Shown: piece by piece, positions 50,101-59,974 of the stretch
Layout: each line of letters begins with the position of its first letter
Numbering within the stretch: position 1 is the first letter of the stretch
DNA from: Hansfordia pulvinata
Lineage: Eukaryota; Ascomycota; Sordariomycetes; Xylariales
Assembly: GCA_006538405.1 (NCBI GenBank)
Contig: BJKQ01000001.1
Span: forward strand, 3,596,001-3,660,000
Direction: 5' to 3'
Length of the DNA: 64,000 nt
Position numbers and translations under genes: made by a program
Notes under the pieces: generated by a model
What the model saw: the letters and a program-made list of their open reading frames with translations, nothing else
Database searches by the model: none
What the model was told of the DNA's origin: nothing

Positions 50101-50584
50101 CTACCTGCGTGCCGAGGCGGGCAGCGCCGTGGCCCTCGGCGTGCTGCTCCCCCTGCTGCAGCTCGTCCGCACCACGACCGACAAGCCCCTGTCCAACAAG
50201 GCCATTGAGACCATCTCCGACTTTTCCAAGGCGCTCAAGAAGAAGGCGCGCGACCAGAACGAAAAGAACACCACCACCACCGACGACGACAAGGACGACG
50301 AGGCGAGCGCGGCGGCGGCGCCAGCAGCGGACAAGGAGACGCAGCTGGAGCTCCTGCGCGCGATCCACCGCGAGGCCTTCGCGGATCCGGCCCACGCGTT
50401 CGCGCGCGCCGCGTCGACGGCCAGCCTGGTCCTCGTCAACAGCCTGGTGGCCGCGGACCGGGCCAGCGTCCGTGACGTCGCGGCCGTCTACGCCGAGACG
50501 CAGGCCGACTGGTTCGGCGTGCGCCGCCCGCCGGTGCTCTTCTCCGACTGGCTCAACTGGTACCAGAGCCAGGCGACCAAGTGA
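47192..50584 (+). CDS. pol5: Pol5 / DNA polymerase phi, Mybbp1a-family rRNA processing factor
   Basis: Three exons, 47192..48290, 48349..48745 and 48805..50584, 1,091 aa; introns of 58 nt (GTAAGC...CACGCAG) and 59 nt (GTAAGC...TACCAG). The N-terminus is Lys/Arg-rich (KSNKRKREAK), fitting a nucleolar signal. It is followed by HEAT-like helices (VYELLGSADITERLAAADAL, RLFRGLASSRNASRVGFS, KAKILFG-like repeats, FMLFRRFLESFQSDN). Residues about 770-900 hold Asp/Glu tracts, then NFKRRALDLLAIYLR and the terminal FSDWLNWYQSQ. This order is that of yeast Pol5 and vertebrate Mybbp1a, which act in the nucleolus in rRNA synthesis and 60S assembly; the polymerase name is historical. Unspliced sequence is also open throughout (1,130 codons), so a naive call would misread exon 2. 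Exon 2 in the spliced frame gives the conserved helices. Confidence 0.93.
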   Translation: MGKSNKRKREAKAAAANGNAPTPANASAHAQKRAKTAHGDVKFDGNLDDDQPKNQTLDLDKSPFSEKQTTEDRKREAHVYELLGSADITERLAAADALATGLLGGEGSPEAVLERHLEKRLFRGLASSRNASRVGFSLVLTEILSQLFGAKKLSASRYPELTFDKVLGILVDKTQSGGNVPGQEERDFFFGQLFGLQCFVEAKILFGEEDDSRWAKVLDLLLKIADKKVWLRSQCGWIIVQALPQMGRERAQHTLQQLSDLGLGKTAEGVGIWLQARNVYSHIKTPAKPWRDPLASGSIPEVARVLKERVKQDTGEDAGAAKQKQSNWTAQLHFVWDLILASFKDTQGSKTYDKDQFRQFWSTVVDGKLYSARSLSVDQPDLTPRRGSLLQGRHGRPEIPRLHALPPVPRELPVRQQGAGQGALLQKPHVLPDEPGRARRPVPPPRCRQDPEVHRADRGKVSRAASADPAGDPGQARRLHVRPADELEDGREVAPIRHVSQRRGRDEAPSVVRRVHAKVSRLPPRRPSVQLLLTAPTRRDATEIENFRQVYGHYILKMVTRPRPAGESSKESDISLVVSLGMADLAELAYSAAPSFEPELSPKTREVFRSRLSSGLARIARRRDDFEAICDAVLAVKPTAVAMSAEIEAERDAAVKTIRKLVKASRKHQPSSGSGGGGGGDVGASLGLALLYAVTVLQLYDGAPDAMNILQDLKGVSDRFKDKSKGKDKGRSKSGEEEDGGASELLVEILLSLISQPSSMMRQISQQVFEAFTSQMTAGALDLLTEPLLAEENTKGYQALFENLDDEEMVDADDDDDEDEEAGDDDDDDVQDVEEDDMSEIGSDVEFVNLNGADAEDGDSEDKDDENDDGDDDEDDEADAEAEELADLDDKLAQILKSRRLDQAEGAGSDGDGESDDESDMTDSEMMALDEKLVEIFKQRSKKKKEDGGKKDAKQSVLNFKRRALDLLAIYLRAEAGSAVALGVLLPLLQLVRTTTDKPLSNKAIETISDFSKALKKKARDQNEKNTTTTDDDKDDEASAAAAPAADKETQLELLRAIHREAFADPAHAFARAASTASLVLVNSLVAADRASVRDVAAVYAETQADWFGVRRPPVLFSDWLNWYQSQATK

Positions 50585-52347
50585 CGAAGAAGAACAAGAA
50601 GAATCGAGGGGTTGTGTGTATGTGTGTACTTGTGGCGTTGGTTGGGGATCCCTGATGCGTGGGCATGTAGAAAAATCGAAAAAGGGCGACAAAGCCATTT
50701 CGAAATGGGCACACTCTTCTTCTCGTCATGCTACGAACAATTACACGGGCTCTGATTTGTCGCGAGTGACGGTGCAGCAAAAATTGTGCCGCTTCTGCTT
50801 CGTTCGGAGATGACTTCTTGCAATTCACCGTCGCCTTGACTGCATCGTGCCATGACTGATCTTATATTGCTCCAACATTACAGGTGAAGCGGGGGAGTTG
50901 ATGGGAATCACGAGCTGCTTCTACGTTTGTTGCCTGGACAGAAGCAGAGCGATAGCCTCCCAACACGCTCAGCGGGCTACAGCTGGACGAAGAGTCGAAT
51001 TCGGTGGGTCCTTGAGATGAGCCAGCTGCCTGGATCGACGCGAACATGAGCGCGAGGCTCAGCTGATGAACATATGACTATCTTTACAATCCTTCAGATC
51101 AGTCAGTGCCCATGATGATGTTCAGAATGTTACCATCACTCCCACTTCAAAGTCCTTCCCTTGACCTGCCTCGACTCTTGCCTAGCTCTTCGCTACCGCC
51201 GTCTGGCAGATCAGCGTGTGCCGTGTCTCTGCCCCTGGGCCTCAACTGCCCAGCCCCCTTTTCATCGAGAGACTTCAGCATCGCTGTTCGCCGACACAAG
51301 ACGCTCCATGCCCCGCAGCTCAGTCGTATGCAGCCCAGCATCCATGGATGTGTCGCAGAGATTTCGCCGCTCCGGAGACCCAACCCTGTATGTGTGCATA
51401 CGTTAGGTACGTCTAAACTCTGGCTCTTTTCGGGCACACGGCCATCCATGCTGGTACGGGTGCCAGCCTCCCTTTTCGACTCTTGCAGCGCCGTGTGCCG
51501 CGCCTTTGTAGTCCCAATCACATGAAGCTCTCGAATCTGCACCTGTTCATCATGTGATAGCCACGACGTAATCATGATGAGATGGGTGAATGAGATCTGT
51601 TCAACCGCCAAGGGCGCAAGTGAAATCGCGAGATGTTTCGTAGCTGACGAGGGTGTAAGAGCACTTTTCCAGGTACTGCCTTTGCATTGTAAGAATACCT
51701 ACAATAAGCTCTCTAGTCAAGAAGAGAATACCTACCCTCCTCCAAAAGGCCCGCTGCCGTGGCTTTGCTCCTCGTAGGGCTCGGAAGAGCCGTCGGGGTT
51801 CGAATGAGCTGACAAACCTCGACAAATTTTGGAGGCGGGATAAGGCGAAGCAAACGGCCAAAGCAGCGTTTGAAGACTCGACGTGAACAGGTATGAGAGT
51901 ACCACGGTACATGTACTTCCTATCTCAGGCACCCCCAACATGTAAACATTGAACCTGATACCTTGACGGCTTCCACCACAGCAGTCGGGTTTGGCTCCAT
52001 TTGGCTCTATGCAATGCAGCTGCACATTTGGCAGGCACGAGCGAGGTCTATTCCCACTTACAGTGAATGTTGTTGCCACATGCAATACATAGCCCCTGCC
52101 GGTAGGGTTTGGCAGGCTCGACCGCCCAACATCTCCCACCCGTTTGCTTGCTTGTCGCCTCTCGTCTTTCTTTTTTAACCGTCCATATCTCGGGTTAGGA
52201 AATAAAGCGAAAAGCTCAGAAACATCACCCGCTTCATCTCCCATCTTTTATGGTCATTCTTCATCCATCTCGTCTTGGCCGCCGCCATCACCTTGAACTC
52301 AAACACCCCTCCAGTAGTCTCACGATACACACGCGCGCATCAGGAAC
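50585..52347. other. Intergenic between pol5 and the G-patch gene
   Basis: No supported gene. Only shadow frames under 160 codons; no octamer of the TACTCGTA family found. Confidence 0.45.
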
Positions 52348-53802
52348 ATGGCAAGCTCAGCTTCTTTCCGATCGACCCTGCTCGACTGGCTTCTAGCCCA
52401 GACCTCCGTTGCCCAGCAAGACTGTGTCTACATCCGATCAAGTCTCAGTTGCTTGTCCGCTTCGGACGATGATCAGATACCCAAGATGGCGTCGGAGCTC
52501 TTGACTATGGTGGGTGTCCCTCTACGCCCTTTTCACTCTCTGGGGTAGATGCCAAGCTACTGACCCCAACTCGCCTAGATTATCAACGGCCTCGACAAGA
52601 AGAAGCCCCTCACCAACCTCGAGCGTCTCGTTCTGCAAGGCCTCATCCAGAGGCTGCACCAGAATGAAAACGACATTCCGACCCAAGCCCCGTCCACAGC
52701 TACCGCAGGACCGACTAAGACTCCGGTCGCTGCTACTGCTAAGCCTGCCAATCAGGACGCTACATCCACACCGGCACGGAAGAGTCCCACCGCGATGGAA
52801 GTTGACACTGCGGACGACTCTACTGCTCTGACCGTGGAGCATATCGAGTCCAGAGAAGTGTATCAGCCCTCACACTCATCCGCATCTGAGGTGGCGGCCA
52901 ACGTGCCCGGCTCTGATACCCTGCCTGGCCCGCCTCGCCAAGCCGGCCGTCGTGGTCAAGCTCAACAAGAGAAAAGTCTCCAAAACCCATCGGTATGTCA
53001 CGAAAAGTCCTACGGCCAGGGGGCCCGAATCTTGAAGAGCCTTGGGTGGACGGAAGGCGACGGTCTCGGGCCCACAAGAGACGGAATGAAAAGTTACCTT
53101 CCCTGCAAAATGCTACCAGACAAGGCTGGGATCGGTTGGACGCGGAGCTTCGAAACTGATGATGATGCTGTACAGGGCTCGCCCTCAAGCGGGCGGACCA
53201 AGAGCGGGGCCGCATCATACCGACCTTTTACCGGTCATTACGGCATCCAAGGCCTCCCGCCTGTGGTACAGTCGGCCGAAGACGAACGGGCCGAAAGAGC
53301 CCAACTCATGCCTCATAGGGCCTTCCAAAAAGCCCCGCCTCCGCTTATGACGGATTCCGAAGCTGAGGCCTATCGGGCCAGTGCCCGAACACACAAACTC
53401 ATACCTCATGGTGGCTTACAAAAAGCCCCGCCTCGGCTTATGACGGATTCCGAATTTATAGCCGGAATTATGCGAGGCGAGCGGCCCTCTGAGCCTCGTC
53501 CACAGACAATGAATACCAATCACACCGCCACGGCCAGCCCTGATGTGAGCCCCAATGTGCGGGTTCGCAGCATCGATCATCTGCAAGGCGGTGGCGGCGT
53601 TACTTGGACATCGAATGACGCGGGAGCCACAAAGCCCTCCCCAGCGACTCCCCTCACAAGCAGCTCCTCGCTTATTCCTAACATTCAACAATCACGGTCT
53701 CGCGCCAATTCATGCAACTCTTGGGGAGACCCTGTAAGGATGAGTGAGAAAGATGTCGACGATAGCGACGACGACGACGACTGCTTTGGGTGGGGTGGCT
53801 GA
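52348..53802 (+). CDS. G-patch domain protein with a duplicated 31-residue module
   Basis: Two exons, 52348..52509 and 52579..53802, 461 aa; a 69-nt phase-0 intron. The N-terminus (to about residue 80) is helical. A Thr/Ala/Pro linker leads to a G-patch at about 195-245: SYGQGARILKSLGW, EGDGLGPTRDGM and KAGIGW. G-patch proteins usually bind and activate DEAH RNA helicases in splicing or ribosome assembly. After it, xMPH..QKAPPxLMTDSE occurs twice, 31 residues apart. The C-terminus is disordered and ends in an acidic stretch plus CFGWGG, a short aromatic acidic tail. I cannot match it to a named factor such as Spp2, Pfa1 or Cmg1. The start ATG is the first in frame before the helical region. 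Confidence 0.82.
53305..53459 (+). repeat. 93-bp period direct repeat in the G-patch gene
   Basis: Sequence starting at 53305 recurs from 53398 with a few substitutions over about 60 bp (core AAAAAGCCCCGCCTC and TTATGACGGATTCCGAA). Confidence 0.9.
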
Positions 53803-54631
53803 GACTATGACAGTGGCTGAGAATTGAGGTGGTTCCTAAGAGCTGGGTAAAGAGGCCCAAGGCGGACAGAACCAAGTCAGGGCAAGGCTGGGTGACTGAA
53901 TCCGAATTCATTCACGGTATGGTGCAGGTAGTAGTGGGCAAGGAGAAAGGGGTAGGTAATAGTCGAGGTATTGTTTGATGGCCAGCAGAACTTCCACCAC
54001 CGCAGGTATGCAGCCATTACTTCGCAACTCTGCGCGCTCATTTACCACATTCAAGCCGCATCGTTGGTCGTGAATACGATTGCGCCAGACGTGATGAACC
54101 AAACCCGCGGCACACCTGATCTCTCGGTACTTGATACCTAGCGGCGAAGCTGACAAGGGTGAGGGCGCGGCTGTTTTGGGTTCTCGAGAGCTCGTAAGCA
54201 AAGCCGATTGCAGCGTGTCTCACGGCTGCCCCTGTTTGAATGATGGCGAGGCAGCTGCGAGATGGAGTTTCGAGGTCCACTTCCAGAGTGCAGGAAGCGA
54301 CTTCCTGCGGACAAGGGGCGAAAGTGATGGGCGGTGTCAACAAGCCGTCCATCTTCAACAGCGGAAAAGCCGGCTTGTGAAGCTTTCAAACCGGGCTCCC
54401 CAGGTGGACGAATGACGTCCATTTCTTACAACCGCCTCTAGAGCATGCTCATTGACCATCCATTACAGTATATCACACCCTGAAGCCCTCCCTCCACGGA
54501 CCGCAAGACGTCAAAAGGCGGGCCCCCTCTTCACTCGACCCGAATACCTACCTAAGAGATCCGCAAGCACGCACGCACGCACGCACACCAACGCCGCCGC
54601 CGCCGCCGCCGCCGAGCCGACTCTGCCCTCC
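53803..54631. other. Intergenic between the G-patch gene and the small unrecognised gene
   Basis: No supported gene. Short GCAC repeats at 54568-54587 and a GCC repeat at 54592-54613 lie next to the downstream start. Confidence 0.45.
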
Positions 54632-55268
54632 ATGACCAGCGTTGTCGCGGCCGCGTCGTCGACGGTCACCTCGAGAAAGCCGAAGCCGATTGTGGCGAGC
54701 CTCCGCCGCGGGAGCTTCCCGGGTTGCCAGTCGATGAGCTGCCACTCGGCGGGGGAGGGACACGACCGGCCCGGGGCGAAGACGAGGTCATTCAAGGTGA
54801 GTGGGCGCGGCAGGCGCCTCTGCGGACTGGGATCGAGACTGGGACCGGGACCGGGACCGGGAGAGGTCAAGCATGGCGAGCGAGCGAGCGAGAACTGATG
54901 AGTGACTTGACTTGACTTGGCTGATGACTGACGGGACGACGGTCGGGCGTCGGTGTTTGGCAGGCGTGCTGGCCGCAGCAGCAGGGGGACTACCTGCAGA
55001 CGTACATGTGGGAGCGGCGGGAGATGGGCAAGATGTACCTGGACAAGCTGCACGACCTGCAGGAGAAGCACAGCAGCGCGCTGGCGGACTTTGACCGGGA
55101 GACGAACACGGGGGGATCCGGGCGCTGCAGGCGGACGAGCTGGAGCGGCTGTACAGCACGTACCTGAACAGCTGCAGCGACCTTTACGCGCAGTACATGC
55201 TGTCATCCAGGAGGGGGTCGCCGCAGTCGTCGCTGTGCGCCTTTATCCCGCCCAGGAAGGGGTTCTGA
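54632..55268 (+). CDS. Small unrecognised protein with helical C-terminus, one apparent frameshift
   Basis: Proposed exons 54632..54796 and 54964..55268, about 157 aa; the 167-nt intron runs GTGAGT...GGCAG, phase 0. The N-terminus is Ser/Ala/Arg-rich. Exon 2 reads GDYLQTYMWERREMGKMYL, DKLHDLQEKHSSALADFDRE, then breaks at a run of six G (55110-55115). With one more G the frame continues IRALQADELERLYSTYLNSC, SDLYAQYMLSSRRGS and ends PPRKGF. Both halves are amphipathic helices with similar codon usage, so a single protein is likely. No family recognised. An in-frame ATG at 54452 would give a longer N-terminus. A GCC microsatellite and short GCAC repeats lie just 5-prime of the start. Confidence 0.5.
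55110..55115. other. Apparent frameshift site 5 (G6, small unrecognised gene)
   Basis: Six G; seven would keep both helical halves of the protein in one frame. Confidence 0.55.
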
Positions 55269-56170
55269 TGAGGATGGAAGTAGATGGGGAGGAGTGGGAG
55301 GACGGGGAGGGTGATGGTGACCTTTGGTGGTAACGACATGGGAGGGACCCCGAACTACTCATCCATTACCCCTACTACATGCACATATGCTGTTAGTGCA
55401 TGTATCCATTTTGCGCCTCCTGACGCTGTATCGACTACGACTGTTCGCTGGTGCGCACTACATGCCTAACACCTTCTTGACCTACCTTACCTATGACAGC
55501 TTGATGATGGTACTTGGAATCAATGGCTTTTCTGTACAATCAGGATGGTGCGCATTGAAGTGAAGGGGTGCTTGCTGTTATGAGTAGTGCTTGTTGTTAC
55601 ATACCCAACCAAGGCTTGCCGTCAACGTACACGATACTCGTACGTATGGGGCGCCCGCCATGCTCGTCGTACACCTTGCTATACTGGTATACTCGCAACG
55701 GCAGCAATAGCAGCAGTAGTGGGCGGGCGGGCTCGGGGCTCGCGCCCACGGGCTCGCACAAGTCCGCGCGGCCCGAGAGCGAGGCCGGACTTGGGGCAGC
55801 TAAATTCCAGAGGGAGAGCGAGGTGCGCGGCAGAGGTGAGTGAGACACGCGAGTGAGAGTACTCCGTAAAGGTAGTTGAACTTGCGTCGTGAATCCACCG
55901 GGGCCCGCCCCAAGACAGGAGGAATCCCCCGAATTGGGTAAATTGCCTGAAGGGGTTAAGTTGGCAGCACCGGCTTTTAGTACTCGTACGCCTTGTCTCA
56001 TCTCGTCTCACAGTTCGAGAGTCTCTCTGTCTGCTTGTCTCCGGCTGGGCACCCCCACCCCCGATCTCGTTATCACCGAGAGTCCGTCCTTTCGCAGCAA
56101 TTTCCAGAATTAGGGTGGGTGGGCAGGCAGGCAGGCAGTGGGCTGGCCATCGCAAAGCATCATCGCCGGC

Positions 56171-56199
56171 AGACCAGACCAGACCAGACCAGACCAGAC
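56171..56199. repeat. AGACC pentamer array
   Basis: About six tandem AGACC units, read directly. Confidence 0.85.
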
Positions 56200-56362
56200 G
56201 GAGGGCTCTGGCGTGGGATGTTCGACGATACCTCCTCCCGGGCTGCGGAGACCGTGATGACGGACGGCGGTGGGTGGACGCATAAATACGGCGCTGGTCG
56301 CCGTCGAAGTTCATCAGGTGTCGTCCACAGCAGCACGGCAGCGACGTGACACCACATCTGAG

Positions 56363-56370
56363 CACACACA

Positions 56371-56411
<41 letters not shown>

Positions 56412-56433
56412 ACACATACACACACATACACAC
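56363..56433. repeat. CA dinucleotide array with TA interruptions
   Basis: About 70 bp of CA with several ACATAC interruptions, 140 to 210 bp upstream of the dehydrogenase ATG. Confidence 0.9.
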
Positions 56434-56572
56434 GCAGCAATCACAGCAGCAGCAACAACAACAACAACAACATCAACCCCCCTTCAGCAAACGAGACAGC
56501 TCAGCCATCTACCGCTCTTGACACCTCTTCAAAGCAGAAGAAGACAAAAAGAAGAAAGAAAGAAAGAAAGAA

Positions 56573-57561
56573 ATGGCCACGTACGTCGTCACGGGAACCT
56601 CGCGCGGCCTGGGCCTGGCCCTGGTGCAGGAGCTGGCGGCCCGGCCCCGGGGCGAGGTGTCGCGCGTCTTCGCCACGACGCGGTGCACCGACGGCCCGCC
56701 CGCCGACCTGGCCGACGTCATCTCCTCCTCCGCTGCGTCTGCATCTTCTGGCGGCGGCGGCGGCGGTGAGGGGGTCGAGATCACCCACGTCTACATGGAC
56801 CTGCGCGACGAGGCCAGCATCCGCGCGGCGGCGGAGCGGGTCGGGGAGGAGCTCGCTGGTAGTCACAAGGGAAGCAGCAGCAGCGGTGATGACGACGACG
56901 ACGACGACGGCGACAAGCAGCAACAGAAGAAGAAGAAGCAAGTGGTGCCGCTGGACTACCTGATCAACAACACGGGGGTGCGGGACGCGGAGCGGGTGGG
57001 CGTCGAGGACATGGGGCCGGCGGCGCTGAGGGCGGCGCTCGAGACCAACGTCGTGGGCACGCACGAGGTCATCCGGGCGTTCCTGCCCCTCATGAAGCGG
57101 CCACCGCGGGGGGCGCCGCGGGGGCTATCATCACGGCCGGGCCGGAAGACGATAGTCACCATGTCGTCGACGCTGGGCCAGCTGAGCACGGCGCAGTCGG
57201 ACCCCAAGCTGGCCTCGGTGGCGTACCCGGCCTACAAGGTCAGCAAGGCGGCCTCGCACATGCTGACGGCGCAGTGGGCGAACCGTCTCCGTGGTGACGC
57301 CAGCGACGACGAGGAGGGGCAGGGGGAGGGGGATGGGGGGTTCTGCGTCTACATGCAGAGCCCCGGCAACCTCAAGACGGAACTCGCGGGGGGGACAGGG
57401 CGGACCTCCCGCCCCGCGTGGGCGCCGCCGAGGTCCTGCGCATCGCGCGCGAGACCCGCGGCGCCCGGGACTCCGGGCGCCACCGCAACATCCGCGTCGC
57501 CGGGTGGGAGGAAGGGGGCGGCGTCGGGGGCAGGTACGACGGCGCTGATCTGCCTTGGTGA
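56573..57561 (+). CDS. Short-chain dehydrogenase/reductase, one apparent frameshift near the C-terminus
   Basis: Single exon. TGTSRGLG at residues 7-14 is the NAD(P)-binding glycine motif; NNTG at 132-135 replaces the usual NNAG; the serine in VTMSST and YKVSK at 221-225 are the catalytic Ser, Tyr and Lys. The frame leaves the family at a run of seven G (57388-57394). With one more G it continues GDRADLPPRVGAAEVLRIAR and ends with a YDGADLPW-type tail at the stop 57559-57561, as C-terminal ends of this fungal SDR group do, giving about 329 aa. Without it the frame runs on to 57757 as Arg/Pro-rich nonsense. Odd: residues 97-123 are an inserted Ser, seven-Asp, Gln and Lys tract. Substrate unknown; probably cytosolic. 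Confidence 0.85.
57388..57394. other. Apparent frameshift site 6 (G7, dehydrogenase)
   Basis: Seven G; eight would restore the SDR C-terminal region and its natural stop. Confidence 0.75.
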
Positions 57562-58127
57562 AGGGAGAGGGATTCGCCGTGTGAAGAAGGGGGGAAGGGC
57601 TTGTGTTCTTCTTCTTTCTTCTTGCCCTCCCAAACATGTGCTGGTGTTGTGGGGTAAGAGAGATATATCCTCAAGAAAGCAGGGAGATAAGACAGGTGCT
57701 CGGTACAGGACGGAGGCAAAAGCAGACTTGAAGTCGCAGCTCACCGAGGCAAGATGAGATGGTGAAGCACCCGTGTGTCCGTAGTCCCCAAAAGTCTACG
57801 TCTCTTCTCTTTCCAAGCAATCAGCTCCCTGTCTCTATCCCGGTCGTCGCGTGAATGCGGAGTGTTGCCCTCGTGTCATTTTGTCTTACTCTGTTACTTC
57901 CCCGGGGCTCTTCGTCTTCTTCTCTTTCTTCCCTCCTCTGTGCAGAACTCTCGGCTGTCCCAGGACTAGCCAGCACCTGCGGCCTGGATTCCGCATTTAG
58001 ATGATTTTCTCCCTGGCTACTCCCCAGGCGTCACCCAGTCTCTCTTTTCGGGCTTCGCCACATCTGACACGGCGGGCCAAGGGAGAACGGTGGCGTCGTC
58101 GTCGTCAAGCGAGGACCGGACCGGGGG

Positions 58128-58203
<76 letters not shown>

Positions 58204-59170
58204 AACGCACGCCAATCAGCGAGACAACCACCTTTTTCTTTTTCTCTCTTTATTATTAGTGTCCAGTGGTACCCCGAGATAGACAGAGTCAGCTGAGGCT
58301 GGCAGAAAGTCTAATCTTGGAGACTCACCACAGGACAGAAGCAGAAGCCGAGCTGGAGGCTGAGTAATCTCTGAGGCAGAAGTGGCAAAACCCTTCCCCA
58401 ACTCAGTAAGTGGTGGCACACCTTGACTACCTAACCTTACGAGTACTCGCGACGGCGGCCCTGCTTGGGACGCCTCTTGCCCTTGTCAGCTTGGCGCGGC
58501 CTGATCCAAGCCTCCAGAAGGGCAAAGGTGGTGGCGAAAAAGAAAAACTCGCTTGTCTGCCTGTGGCATCTTACCACAGGCAGCTACCGGGCAAGCGAAG
58601 CCAGGTCGCCACGCCCGGCCGGCGGTCCACATATGGGATCGCGTCTTGTTGCCTTCCAGGCATGCTGTTCATGGGTGAGCTGCTCACGTGACTCGTGAAG
58701 GGCAAAAGTTATTCGGATGACAAGAACTTGCGAAGCGCGCTGCGAGGGTGACCGTTGCCCAGTTATTGAGTCTGCTTTTTCAGCTTGGATTCTATCTCGT
58801 CGGCCCCGTCTAATAAATGCGTTAAGCATGTACATGTATGTGCCTGACGTGGGGGGCTGTTTCTATGGTTCAGGTACCTATGGACTGTGAAGGGGGTTGG
58901 ACGCTTCTTTGCTTGCCGAAACGCCTTGCCCCGATGCCCAGTGCCTCCAGGCCCATCGTGGGGTTGTACTTTCTTCCAACCTCTGTATAGGATCTCCCCT
59001 TTTGTTCCGTTTGGTTGCATGGGAAGATGGCACTGTTGGCGGGTTCTTCTCCGGCGTCGATCGTCAGTTGAGGTTGTCTTCAATCGGCAAGTTTCCTCCT
59101 TCTTCTCCCATGTCGTCGTGCGTACTGTGATCCTCTCCTCTAACTTCTCTCAGTCCGAGTCCTCATCAGT
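57562..59170. other. Intergenic between the dehydrogenase and the small secreted protein (convergent)
   Basis: Holds a 72-bp GT array and a TACGAGTA octamer at 58438. No supported gene. Confidence 0.5.
58131..58202. repeat. Perfect GT dinucleotide array, 36 units
   Basis: Uninterrupted GT from 58131 to 58202. Confidence 0.95.
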
Positions 59171-59812
59171 TTATTTGCCATTCCCCTTCTCTCGGACCTC
59201 GTCAATAGTCAGGACCTTGTACCGCCCGGCAACACTGCGAATCTGTTCACTGTCCTGCAGCGTGGCTAGGCTGCCCAGGGTGAGCTGGCCCCCCGTGGAC
59301 GAGACGGTCATGGCGTCCTCCATCTGCACAATGTCGGCCTCGTACCCGGTCGCCAACTTGGCCGAATCAAAGAGCCCCGCGACGTTGGCCCAGCTGGCCG
59401 GTTCGGTGCAGAGGATGTACATCTTCTCGATTGCCTTTGGGTACTGGAAGTTTTCGAGGCCAGCCTCGAGATGGCCGGACGCCCGGGACGGGCCGGTTGC
59501 CCCCTTGGACGGTCTCCAGACGCTGGTCCGCTGGTCCATGAGGTAGGCCAGCTGCGTGATGGCCCCCTTGTTTTCGGGGATCTTGGAGCCCTTGATGAAG
59601 AGCGCGATGTTCCCCGCCTTGAAGTGGTCCCCGCTGATTTCCAACTTCTTGTCGTACCGCGCCGTGCCAAGGCTGCCCGGCGTGTCAACCATGCCCCACA
59701 CACGGGCTTCCAGCCCTGCCGTCGAGGGCGGCTCGCTGGCGACGCGGGCGAGGGCGGGCGCGGTCAGCAGGCCAACGGCCGCGAGGCCCTTGACGAGGCT
59801 TTGGAACATCAT
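59171..59812 (-). CDS. Small secreted protein of unknown function
   Basis: Single exon, 213 aa from the ATG at 59812. The frame is open to 59953, but the methionines at 59812 and 59809 are followed by a clear signal peptide (FQSLVKGLAAVGLLTAPALA, cleavage expected after ALA). The mature part of about 190 residues has strand-helix alternation (YDKKLEISGDHFKAGNIALF, KAIEKMYILC, YEADIVQMEDAMTVSS, GGQLTLGSLATLQDSEQI) and only one cysteine, so it is not a disulfide-rich effector. No catalytic motif or membrane segment is seen. The gene is preceded by TATAAAAA at 59967-59974. A lineage-restricted extracellular protein is my inference; I recognise no family. Confidence 0.65.
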   Translation of the reverse strand: MMFQSLVKGLAAVGLLTAPALARVASEPPSTAGLEARVWGMVDTPGSLGTARYDKKLEISGDHFKAGNIALFIKGSKIPENKGAITQLAYLMDQRTSVWRPSKGATGPSRASGHLEAGLENFQYPKAIEKMYILCTEPASWANVAGLFDSAKLATGYEADIVQMEDAMTVSSTGGQLTLGSLATLQDSEQIRSVAGRYKVLTIDEVREKGNGK

Positions 59813-59966
59813 CTTGGCTTCTTTCTTCCGTTGGTTGGGGGCTGATGGCCGGAAGAAGTAGAGACTCGTAAAGAACGGTGGAAGCTTCTCTCTCCAATAA
59901 GCGCTGGCGGTGTTTTGGTTCTTGAATCGCTTCTTAAAGCCGGCCGAGGGCAACGGGGACCCCTAG

Positions 59967-59974
59967 TTTTTATA
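59967..59974 (-). promoter_or_regulatory. TATA-box candidate of the small secreted protein gene
   Basis: TATAAAAA on the minus strand, 155 nt upstream of the ATG at 59812. It supports the choice of that start and that the reading frame is a real gene. Confidence 0.45.

Larger units (their letters stand above)
55269..56572. other. Promoter region of the dehydrogenase
   Basis: Contains TACTCGTA octamers at 55635 and 55981, an AGACC pentamer array at 56171-56199, a CA array and a CAA-rich leader just before the ATG. Confidence 0.5.

Noticed and set aside
56363..56433. CA array as a CRISPR-like or telomere-like repeat
   Set aside because: Simple dinucleotide microsatellite without spacers; the organism is a fungus.
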